Source: Spinacia oleracea (lineage: Eukaryota; Streptophyta; Magnoliopsida; Caryophyllales; Amaranthaceae). Taken from it: a stretch of 64,000 nucleotides of DNA. The DNA lies in assembly GCF_020520425.1 (NCBI RefSeq), contig NC_079491.1, positions 35,827,449-35,891,448 on the forward strand. Reading direction: 5' to 3'. Shown piece by piece: positions 22,015 to 30,847 of this stretch; positions within the stretch are counted from its first letter, which is position 1, and every line of letters begins with the position of its first letter. The notes under the pieces were generated by a model that saw only the letters and a program-made list of their open reading frames with translations, was not told the DNA's origin and did not search any database. Made by a program: the position numbers and the translations under genes.

Positions 22015-22197
22015 CTGATCAATCCAAAAGTGAAGATCATCTCAGTGGAAAATACACCCGATGACCCAAGACAAAGGAAGCCGGATATAACAACAGGCAA
22101 GGAATTTCTTGGTTGGGAGCCAAGGGTGAAATTGAGGGAAGGACTCCCTCTTATGGAAGAGGACTTCCGCCCGAGGCTCGGAGTTCCCAAGAATTGA
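22015..22197 (+). pseudogene. UXS-like: Last exon of a UDP-glucuronate decarboxylase (UDP-xylose synthase)-like gene
   Basis: Sixty codons and a TGA after an acceptor. The peptide carries the C-terminal hallmark of plant UXS enzymes: DDP-RQRKPDIT, then EFLGWEPRVKLREGLPLM and a DFR motif. UXS makes UDP-xylose from UDP-glucuronate for cell-wall polysaccharides. No other exon (NAD-binding Rossmann part, YxxxK active site) is recognisable in the sequence to its left, which is interrupted by transposon DNA. This is therefore a 3' fragment, not a working gene. A 3' untranslated stretch continues to about 22668, where AATAAA-like signals occur. The C-terminal peptide itself is undamaged. Confidence 0.75.
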
Positions 22198-22677
22198 ACA
22201 CGGTGACTTTTAAGTCTTTCTTATATGAGTGGTGAGAGACAAAGAGAGGAGTCGGTAAAAGAAAAGTTGGCAAAGTGGGCGTTTTGTGAGTGTTTTTTCA
22301 AAAGTAGAGGATTTCTTGATATTACCATTTGCTTCTATCCTTGTCGTGTCAAAAAATAGTCTAGGGGAACTCTGTCTGTTCCCCTGTCGTTCATTTGCTA
22401 TAATCATCAATATATGAAGTTTCTCATTCCAAAGTGTAGTTAGGTTCGTTATCAACATGTTGGTTTATCTATGATGGATTTTCCTTTTATAAAATTGGGT
22501 TGTAAAACTGTATTGACAGGTTTATGTGTATTATAACATTCCCCGTATTGGGAAGGGTCAAATTACAAAGGAGAATTTGCCGAAATTTTCAACTATTTAT
22601 TTCCTTTTATTTTATGCTCATGTATATTTAGTGTAATGTGATCGAGCTACATGAAATGAACCTACTAAATAAAAATA

Positions 22678-22983
22678 TCCGAAAAAAGGAAAAAAAGAGT
22701 CATTTGCGAGCTAATCTGCTACGCAAAGGACTTTTTTTTAAAATATGCTGAAAAGTCATTGGCGTCGCACTTTAGCTAAAGTGCGACGTAAATGACGTTT
22801 TTTTAACCTGCTTAAAAGTCATTTGCGTTGCTCTTTAGCTTGCTGAAAATTCATTTTGCGTCGCAATTTAGCTAAGGTGCGACGCAAATGAATCTTATTT
22901 GCGTCGCAGCCAGTTGCGCCGCACCAATGTGTGACGCAAATGATCTTAAATGAGCGACGCAAATGAAGAGTTTTCCACAAGTG
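22678..22983. mobile_element. Small CACTA-like MITE with GCGTCGCA subterminal repeats
   Basis: At least ten copies of TTTGCGTCGCA or its complement, intact or degenerate, pack 22700-22975 in both orientations. The right end, read inwards, is CACTTGTGGAAAACTCTTC. The left end keeps only an AAAAAGAGTCATTTGCG remnant. Dense subterminal repeats plus a CACT-type end fit a deletion derivative of a CACTA element. Confidence 0.5.
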
Positions 22984-23689
22984 ATATGGAGGAACAATAA
23001 ATCAACCCTAAAAACAATCAAATCACCAAAACATCAATAATCAAACAAATTCCAAGAAAAATAGAGATTAAGACTCAAATATATACCGTAAATACAACAA
23101 CGAAGGTTGGACATTGAGCCGCATAAGGTTGTACTCTTTCTCTCTTTTCCGCCCTCTTTTCATCTCTATGTAGACCACGATTGAATTTTTGATGCAAATA
23201 AAATATTACGAGATCATTGGAGGAAGATTTGAAAGAGAGATTTACAAAGAGAGAGGAATAAATGCTGATTAGGGTTTCGCGATGGAGAAGATCAAAGAAA
23301 AAAAGGAAGTAGTGATGATCGCCGTTGAAATTTGCGTAGAAAATCGATAATTAGGGCTGCGATTTTTTTTTTGAATTGTAGATCTACATTGAGAACTCAT
23401 AAGCGATGAATTATTAGGGTTGTCGAGGAAGGGAAAGGTTGAAAACTTCTATTTAAACTTGCAATAAAGGGGGAAGTTGTAATTAATTCGACTAATTACA
23501 ACTTGTAATACCCCGTGCGCGGGCTGCGAATTCCTGTAAAAAAAATTAGTTTTTTCGCAACGCGCTATTAATTAAAAACACTGCGAGTAGCTCATTTAAC
23601 TCTTGACCCGTGTTGACCAAGCATTTTTGCAACGACTACAACTTGCATGAGTTGCAATTGATGGGTCGCAAATGACAATTTCTCTACTA
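22984..23689 (-). mobile_element. CACTA-like terminal fragment
   Basis: Read leftwards from 23689 it starts CACTAGTAGAGAAATTGTC, then has repeated TTTGCGAC / TTGCAACTC motifs. Further in comes a leader-like region (23100-23440) with CT-rich and purine-rich tracts and an ATG-rich stretch. The mate end is missing. The boundary with the gypsy remnant at about 23690 is inferred from the end of the terminal motif. Confidence 0.5.
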
Positions 23690-24651
23690 GTGACATGCGA
23701 TCATAATATCCTTGTCGATGTAGGGACTAGGTTTGACTTAGAACGTCCATTCCCAATGAAGTCCCCTGTTAAGAGTCGAGACTCAAAGCTATATTGCCAA
23801 TTCCATGAAGACATAGGTCATGACACCAAGGACTATAGGAGCCTGAAAAGATCCTTGGATGGTTTGGCAGCTAAGGGTCATCTAAAGAATTATTTACATA
23901 AGAATACCCATGGCACCGGAAAAAATCATTACAAAAAGAACAAATCACCCATCTCAGCTGGAGGCAAAAACCAAACTAATGGGGGGGTTCGTAGCAGTCA
24001 TATCAGGAGGGCCAGCCTCTGGAGGACCTACCATGGGAGGACAAAGAGATTATGCTAGGCGACTGAGACAAGTAATTCTCTTAGGAAAGTCACCAAAGGA
24101 CCCTTTCCCAAAAATCGAAAATTGCGAGTCCAATGGTGGACGAATAACTACCCCACATGATGACCCACTGGTCATAGAGATCAAGATCTCTAATATGAGA
24201 GTAAGGCGTATACTCGTCGATACCGGAAGCTCGTCCGACATTATGAGTGTTGAGTGCTTGAGCCGTCTGGCTCATGATCCAAAATCCATTGAAAAGATCC
24301 ATTACCCCATCATTGGTTTTGGAGGAACCATCATACACCCGGTAGGTGTCATATCATTATTCGTGAGGATAGGAGGACGCAATGACGATAGAAAAATGAA
24401 TGTGAACTTCCTGATTGTGAAGGATCTAACGGCATACAATGTCATCTTGGGGCGTCCTACATTAGACAAAATCAAGGCGGTGGTTGTTACCCACCTGAAG
24501 CTATTGAAGTATGTATGCGATGATGGGAAGATTGGGACCATTCATGGTGTAGGTGGGTTTTTTCGATTTACTGTATCCTTTTCTGTATGTGCCCCTACAG
24601 CTTTTGAAAATTTGAAATTCGAAGGAGTCGGCACCAAACGTGTTTAAGGGT
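23690..24651 (+). pseudogene. Ty3-gypsy (Tat-like) gag end and aspartic protease remnant
   Basis: The first part (frame of 23672-24058) ends with a gag C-terminal motif, YCQFHEDIGHDTKDYRSLK, then GHLKNYL. A frameshift near 23910-24050 leads to a second frame (to 24647) with a retropepsin. Its active site is RILVDTGSSSDIM, the flap region is GFGGTIIHPVGV, and the C-terminal signature AYNVILGRPTLD is typical of Tat/Ogre-like proteases. No reverse transcriptase follows, and the frame ends at TAA (24645-24647). The young copia element inserted just behind it; the interrupted sequence resumes at 34992. It is a dead fragment. Confidence 0.75.
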
Positions 24652-25015
24652 CTAGTTGTGAGGTTATGATACATATGACATTACATAGATCATGCGGAAA
24701 CAACCATTAACCCAGGAAACATATTATTTACACATAATCATTTAGCATAGTTTAGATGCATACTCTTTGTTGCGTGCCTTCCCTAGCTGCGCCCGAACCG
24801 AACAAGAACAAGTCTTTTAGGACTCCAAGTGTCGTCCCTCCGTAGAAAGTCCACAGCACGTCCGGATCCGCCTTAAGATTGACCAACTAGAATCGCCCTT
24901 AAGGTACTCAGAAAATTCGGCACTTTTGGGGCAAGATGGGTGTTTGAATTTTCTCTCAAAAAACTCACTTTTGAATACTTTGAAACTTGTGTATAAATTA
25001 TGACCCCTAGGCCTT

Positions 25016-25023
25016 TATTTATA
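25016..25023 (-). promoter_or_regulatory. LTR TATA box
   Basis: TATAAATA on the minus strand. The copy in the 5' LTR (34006-34013) would drive the genomic transcript, placing the start about 30 nt further along, near 33975. U3 is thus about 970 bp and R plus U5 about 330 bp. Confidence 0.6.
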
Positions 25024-25359
25024 GAGTTATGGAAAAGGAATCGTAATCCTAGTAGGATGCGAATTAATTGGAATTAGAATTCTACATGAATTCTACTTAA
25101 TCAATTTATCCAATAGGAATAGACATTTAATCATACACTGACTCTTGCAGATTCAGGAATCTCGCATGAGCTCAAACTCACACACACACGGCAGCCACAA
25201 GGGCTGCCCACGCATGCGAGCAGCAGCCCACGCAGCGCGGCCCACGCATGCGTGGCCTTGTGCGCGCTGGGCTGTGGCGTGCGTGCTTGCTGGGCGATGG
25301 CCTGGCTTCGTGCTGGGCCTTCGTCCGGCAGGCCTCGTCCGATGCTAATTCGTACGATA

Positions 25360-25690
25360 CGCTTCCGATTAAAATTCCATTTCCGGAATCTATTTCCGAT
25401 ACGAACAATATTCAATATTTCCGATTCCGGAATTAATTTCCGTTTCGAACAAATATTTAATATTTCCGTTTCCGGAATTATTTTCCGATTCCGGTAATAT
25501 TTCCGATTCTGACAATATTTCCGTTTCCGGCAATATTTCCGATTCTGGTAATATTTCCATTTCCAACAATATTTTCCGATACGTACCATGTTTCCGTTTC
25601 CGGCAACATCTACGACTTGGATAATATTCATATTTCCGATACGATCCATATTTCCGTTTCCGGCAATATCATCGTTTCCGGAGTATTCAT
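25360..25690. repeat. Degenerate TTTCCG-motif array in the LTR
   Basis: About 15 irregular copies of an 18-24 bp unit built from AATATTTCCG(A/T)TTCCGG. Duplicated in the other LTR at 34350-34680, and present as its complement in the third copia LTR (about 55690-55990). The lack of stop codons in one frame creates the 172-codon minus-strand ORF at 25131-25649. Confidence 0.75.
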
Positions 25691-25996
25691 TTCTTGCCTG
25701 TGACGATCTTAGCTCCCACTGAAACCAAGATCCGTCGGTTCCGAATATTCATAGATGGAGTATTTAATGCCATTAAATACTTGATCCGTTTACGTACTAT
25801 TTGTGTGACCCTACGGGTTCAGTCAAGAGTAAGCTGTGGATTAATATCATTAATTCCACTTGAACTGAAGCGGCCTCTAGCTAGGCATTCAGCTCACTTG
25901 ATCTCACTGAATTATTAACTTGTTAATTAATACTGAACCGCATTTATTAGACTTAACATAGAATGCATACTTGGACCAAGGGCATTATTTCCTTCA

Positions 25997-26010
25997 GTCT
26001 CCCACTTGTC
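25997..26010 (-). promoter_or_regulatory. Polypurine tract of the young copia element
   Basis: On the minus strand the sequence just before the 3' LTR reads AAGTGGGAGAC, a purine run that would prime plus-strand DNA synthesis. Confidence 0.75.
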
Positions 26011-26860
26011 CTTAGGGACAAGTGTGCATTTCCTAATTCCTTTGTCGCTCGATGCTTGCTCTTGAACATAAGGTAAGAGTTGTCATCCTTATTATGTCCA
26101 GAGGTGTTCCTCGGTTTCAGAGTTCAACTGATCAAATAAACAGATAATCATAGCCTATGATTCATCCGAGCACGGCCATGCATTTCACAGTTTCTAGCTC
26201 TCCGAGTGGCCTTGTACAACTTTTAAGCATCTCATCCCGATTTATGGGAGGACAATCCCAATCTTGCGATCTTGAGATTAGACTTCGTTTGATAGGTGAT
26301 TACCTGAGCGTTGCCTTTATAGCCTCCTTTTACGGTGCGACGGTTGGTCAACGTCAAAGCAACCAGTTCTCAAACAAGTAATCTCAAATCACTCAGGTAT
26401 TGAGGATTTAGTGTCTAATAATTTAATGAAATTTACTTATGACAGACTTTCATCTCTTACAGTAAAGTTTCATAGGTCTTGTCCGATACTAGTCTTCCCA
26501 AAGTAAGTATCTATGCAAATGATTATGACATTGCCATGTCCACATAGTTCAAGAAACAGAACTACTAGTCATCTTGCATTCTAATCGTCTAACGTTTTCT
26601 ATGCGTCCAATTTTATAGAAAACTCCGACTAGGGACCATTTTCAACCTTTGACATTCAAGTTCACTTGATAGACATTTCTTAGTCACAGGACTGGTCCTG
26701 ACAGTCTATCTTGAATATATCGTCAAGTTGAAGGGACTCATCATTTAATAAACCACAAATTAAATGGAAAAATGAATTCCTTTCATTTATTGTGAATGAT
26801 TAACCAATAATGTTTTACAAAGATTTAAACTCTAAAACTTTAAAACATAAAACAGAGACA

Positions 26861-29800
26861 TCAAAGCCATTCTCCAATATGCTTGATTCCCATAGCTGCA
26901 GTGTGCGAGTTGTGCTTCGCTTGCGGCAGAGGTTTAGTTAATGGATCTGATATGTTGTCATCAGTTCCAATTTTGCTTATCTCGACTTCTTTTCTTTCAA
27001 CGAACTCTCGTAGAAGGTGAAATCTACGAAGTACATGCTTGACTCTCTGGTGGTGTCTAGGCTCTTTTGCCTGTGCAATAGCTCCGTTATTATCACAATA
27101 CAGGGCTATTGGTCCTTTAATGGAGGGGACTACACCAAGTTCTCCTATGAACTTCCTTAGCCATATAGCTTCCTTTGCTGCTTCATGTGCAGCAATGTAC
27201 TCCGCTTCAGTTGTAGAATCCGCAATGGTGCTTTGCTTAGCACTTTTCCAGCTTACTGCTCCTCCGTTGAGGCAGAAGACAAACCCAGACTGTGATCTGA
27301 AATCATCTTTGTCGGTTTGGAAACTTGCGTCCGTATAGCCTTTAACAATTAATTCATCATCTCCACCATAGACCAGGAAGTCATCTTTGTGCCTTTTCAG
27401 GTACTTCAGAATATTCTTGGCAGCAGTCCAATGCGCCTCTCCTGGGTCTGACTGGTATCTGCTCGTAGCACTGAGTGCGTACGCAACATCCGGGCGTGTA
27501 CATATCATAGCATACATTATTGAACCAATCAATGATGCATATGGAATCCCATTCATTCGTCTACGCTCATCAAGTGTTTTTGGGCACTGAGTCTTGCTTA
27601 GAGTCATTCCATGAGACATGGGTAGGTAGCCTCGCTTGGAGTCCGCCATCTTGAACCTATCAAGCACCTTATTGATATAAGTGCTTTGACTAAGTCCAAT
27701 CATCTTTTTAGATCTATCTCTGTAAATCTTGATGCCCAATATGTACTGTGCTTCTCCTAGATCCTTCATCGAAAAACATTTCCCAAGCCAAATCTTGACA
27801 GAGTTCAACATAGGAATGTCATTTCCGATAAGAAATATGTCGTCGACATATAATACTAGGAAAGCAATTTTGCTCCCACTGACCTTCTTGTATACACAAG
27901 ATTCGTCCGCGTTTTTGATGAAACCAAAGTCACTGACTGCTTCATCAAAACGTATATTCCAGCTCCTGGATGCCTGCTTCAATCCGTAGATTGACTTCTT
28001 TAGCTTGCATACCTTTTTAGCATTCTTTGGATCCTCAAAACCTTCAGGCTGTGTCATAAACACAGTTTCTGTTAAAACGCCGTTTAAGAAAGCAGTTTTG
28101 ACATCCATCTGCCATATTTCGTAATCGTAATATGCAGCGATTGCTAACATTATTCGAATAGACTTTAGCATTGCAACTGGTGAAAAGGTTTCATCGTAAT
28201 CCACACCGTGGACTTGCCTGTAACCTTTCGCAACCAATCTAGCTTTGAAAACTTCAAGTTTCCCATCCTTGTCCTTTTTCAGTTTGAAAACCCATTTGCT
28301 TCCAATGGCTTGGTAGCCATCTGGCAAATCGACCAAATCCCATACTTGGTTTTCAGACATGGAGTCTAATTCAGATTGCATGGCTTCTTGCCATTGCTTG
28401 GAGCTAGGGCTCGTCATAGCTTGCTTGTAGGTCGCAGGTTCATCACTTTCAAGTAATAGAACGTCATAGCTCTCGTTCGTCAAAATACCTAAGTACCTTT
28501 CCGGTTGAGATCTATATCTTTGCGATCTACGCGGGGTAACATTTCTAGATTGACCATGATTCTCACCAGATTCTTCTAAAGGTCTCTGAGTTTCATCCTG
28601 AATGTCATCTTGAGCATTCTCTAGAGTTTGTTGTTCGACTCGAATTTCTTCGAGGTCTACTTTTCTCCCACTTGTCATTTTGGAAATATGATCCTTCTCC
28701 AAAAAGACACCATCTCGAGCAACAAACACTTTGTTCTCAGATGTATTGTAGAAGTAATACCCCTTTGTTTCCTTTGGATAGCCCACAAGGATACATTTGT
28801 CAGATTTTGGATGAAGTTTGTCTGAAATTAATCGTTTGACGTATACTTCACATCCCCAAATCTTAAGAAAAGACACATTTGGAGGCTTTCCAAACCATAA
28901 TTCGTATGGAGTCTTTTCGACAGCTTTAGACGGAGCTCTATTTATAGTGAGTGCAGCTGTATTTAGTGCATGTCCCCAAAATTCTAATGGAAGTTCGGCC
29001 TGACCCATCATTGACCTGACCATGTCTAGCAAGGTTCTGTTCCTCCGTTCTGACACACCGTTCCATTGTGGTGTTCCAGGAGGAGTCAATTCTGATAGAA
29101 TTCCACATTCTTTCAGATGGTCATCAAATTCATAGCTCAGATATTCACCGCCTCTATCAGACCGCAGTGCCTTGATCTTCTTGCCTAATTGATTCTCTAC
29201 TTCACTCTGAAATTCCTTGAATTTGTCAAAGGACTCAGACTTATGCTTCATTAGGTAGACATAACCATACCTACTGAAGTCATCAGTGAAAGTGATAAAG
29301 TAGCTGAAACCACCTCTAGCATTTGTACTCATTGGTCCACATACATCTGTATGGATTAAACCCAATAGTTCATTTGCTCTTTCTCCAACTTTAGAGAAAG
29401 GTTGCTTTGTCATTTTGCCAAGTAAACATGATTCGCATTTACCATAATCCTCTAAGTCAAATGGTTCTAGAATTCCTTCCCTTTGAAGTCTTTCTAAGCG
29501 TTTCAGGTTTATATGGCCTAATCGACAATGCCACAGATAGGTGAGATCTGAATCATCCTTTTTGGCCTTTTTGGTATTTATGTTATATACTTGTTTGTCG
29601 TGATCTAATAAATAAAGTCCATTGACTAATCTAGCAGATCCATAAAACATCTCTTTAAAATAAAACGAACAACTATTGTCTTTTATTATAAAGGAAAATC
29701 CCTTAGCATCTAAGCAAGAAACTGAAATGATGTTTTTAGTAAGACTTGGAACATGGAAACATTCTTCCAGTTCCAAAACTAGCCCGGAGGGCAACGACAA

Positions 29801-30847
29801 ATAGTATGTTCCTACAGCTAATGCAGCAATCCGTGCTCCATTTCCCACTCGTAGGTCGACTTCACCCTTGCTTAACTTTCTACTTCTTCTTAGTCCCTGT
29901 GGATTGGAACATAAGTGTGAGCCACAACCTGTATCTAATACCCAAGAAGTTGAATTAGCAAGTATACAGTCTATAACGAAAATACCTGAAGATGGAACGA
30001 CTGTTCCGTTCTTCTGATCTTCCTTTAGCTTTGGACATTCTCTTATGTAATGGCCTATTCCATCACAATAAAGACAGCTTGATGTGGACTTGTCCTGCTT
30101 TGATTTAGCATTGCCCTTGGACTTTCCACCTTTCTTGAATGGTCTCTTTCTAGCCTTGAGTAAATCCTTGGCTTCACAGTCCAGTACTATTTCAGCCTTT
30201 CTGACAAGGTGAATAAATTCTGCAACTGTTTCTTCTCTTGGTTCACTTAGGTATTGTTGCTTGAAGCGACCAAACCCACTGTGTAGTGAATTGAGCAAGA
30301 CAGAGACTGCCATCCTTTCGCTTATTGGTGTTCCTAGTAGACTTAGGCGATCAAAATATGAACACATAAGATCCACATGGAACCTCAGTGGGACGCCTAC
30401 CCTCTGTTTAGTGCGAAGGAGCTGAACATGTGTTTCTTGGACCTCCATCCTATAACACCTGTTGGGAGAACTAACCTTTAGTCCAGACATTGATTCAATC
30501 AACTCATGGACGTTCAGGTCCCTGTCCTCCGTACTTCCACGACAGATATCCCTCAGATTCTTGATGAGCGTAAAAGGTTCATAGGCTACAAACCTTCTAG
30601 CCCAATCATCAGGGATATTGTTCAGCATGAGACTCATAACCTTTTTGAGATCCGCATCCCAGGCGTAAAATCTCTCAGGGGTCATGTCTCTGGCATAGTA
30701 GCTTGGCATGGGATGTGATAGTACATACTCAAGTCCATTGAGTTTGACTATTTCAACTAGCTTAGCTTCCCATTCAAGAAAATTTGTCAGGTTCAGCTTG
30801 ACCATAAGCTCAGAACCCATGATGATGTTTTGATTGTTGTTTGCCAT
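26861..30847 (-). CDS. Copia gag-pol polyprotein, intact
   Basis: One uninterrupted frame. It is open from 30889, but MANNNQ at 30847 is the likely start, giving 1,328 residues. Numbering here counts from 30889. Gag comes first, with a CCHC knuckle (C272, C275, H280, C285). Protease follows with the WVLDTGCGSH active site (D319). Integrase has an HHCC start (HCRLGHINLKRL to CESCLLGKMTK) and a DDE core including HTDVCGPM, ALRSDRGGEY and PQWNGVSERRNR. Reverse transcriptase has RLVAKGYRQVHG and YVDDIF (D1016, D1017). RNase H has STTEAEYIAAHEAAKEAIW and ends GIKHIGEWL. Copia order (integrase before RT) is clear. No frameshift or stop was seen, unlike its relative at 45781-49789. Confidence 0.95.
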   Translation of the reverse strand: MANNNQNIIMGSELMVKLNLTNFLEWEAKLVEIVKLNGLEYVLSHPMPSYYARDMTPERFYAWDADLKKVMSLMLNNIPDDWARRFVAYEPFTLIKNLRDICRGSTEDRDLNVHELIESMSGLKVSSPNRCYRMEVQETHVQLLRTKQRVGVPLRFHVDLMCSYFDRLSLLGTPISERMAVSVLLNSLHSGFGRFKQQYLSEPREETVAEFIHLVRKAEIVLDCEAKDLLKARKRPFKKGGKSKGNAKSKQDKSTSSCLYCDGIGHYIRECPKLKEDQKNGTVVPSSGIFVIDCILANSTSWVLDTGCGSHLCSNPQGLRRSRKLSKGEVDLRVGNGARIAALAVGTYYLSLPSGLVLELEECFHVPSLTKNIISVSCLDAKGFSFIIKDNSCSFYFKEMFYGSARLVNGLYLLDHDKQVYNINTKKAKKDDSDLTYLWHCRLGHINLKRLERLQREGILEPFDLEDYGKCESCLLGKMTKQPFSKVGERANELLGLIHTDVCGPMSTNARGGFSYFITFTDDFSRYGYVYLMKHKSESFDKFKEFQSEVENQLGKKIKALRSDRGGEYLSYEFDDHLKECGILSELTPPGTPQWNGVSERRNRTLLDMVRSMMGQAELPLEFWGHALNTAALTINRAPSKAVEKTPYELWFGKPPNVSFLKIWGCEVYVKRLISDKLHPKSDKCILVGYPKETKGYYFYNTSENKVFVARDGVFLEKDHISKMTSGRKVDLEEIRVEQQTLENAQDDIQDETQRPLEESGENHGQSRNVTPRRSQRYRSQPERYLGILTNESYDVLLLESDEPATYKQAMTSPSSKQWQEAMQSELDSMSENQVWDLVDLPDGYQAIGSKWVFKLKKDKDGKLEVFKARLVAKGYRQVHGVDYDETFSPVAMLKSIRIMLAIAAYYDYEIWQMDVKTAFLNGVLTETVFMTQPEGFEDPKNAKKVCKLKKSIYGLKQASRSWNIRFDEAVSDFGFIKNADESCVYKKVSGSKIAFLVLYVDDIFLIGNDIPMLNSVKIWLGKCFSMKDLGEAQYILGIKIYRDRSKKMIGLSQSTYINKVLDRFKMADSKRGYLPMSHGMTLSKTQCPKTLDERRRMNGIPYASLIGSIMYAMICTRPDVAYALSATSRYQSDPGEAHWTAAKNILKYLKRHKDDFLVYGGDDELIVKGYTDASFQTDKDDFRSQSGFVFCLNGGAVSWKSAKQSTIADSTTEAEYIAAHEAAKEAIWLRKFIGELGVVPSIKGPIALYCDNNGAIAQAKEPRHHQRVKHVLRRFHLLREFVERKEVEISKIGTDDNISDPLTKPLPQAKHNSHTAAMGIKHIGEWL

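Larger units (their letters stand above)
24657..25996 (-). repeat. 3' LTR of the young copia element
   Basis: Same length as its partner at 33647-34986. I see one mismatch (TTTAGCATAG at 24731-24740 versus TTTAACATAG in the partner). It contains a TATA box (minus strand TATAAATA, 25016-25023), a GC-rich block (25190-25330) and a series of TTTCCG/CGGAAA motifs (25360-25690). Confidence 0.93.

Noticed and set aside
23505-23540. TGTAATACCCCG at 23505 as another LTR start
   Set aside because: The following sequence is unlike that at 63149 and sits within the CACTA-like end with its subterminal motifs; no polypurine tract or partner was seen.
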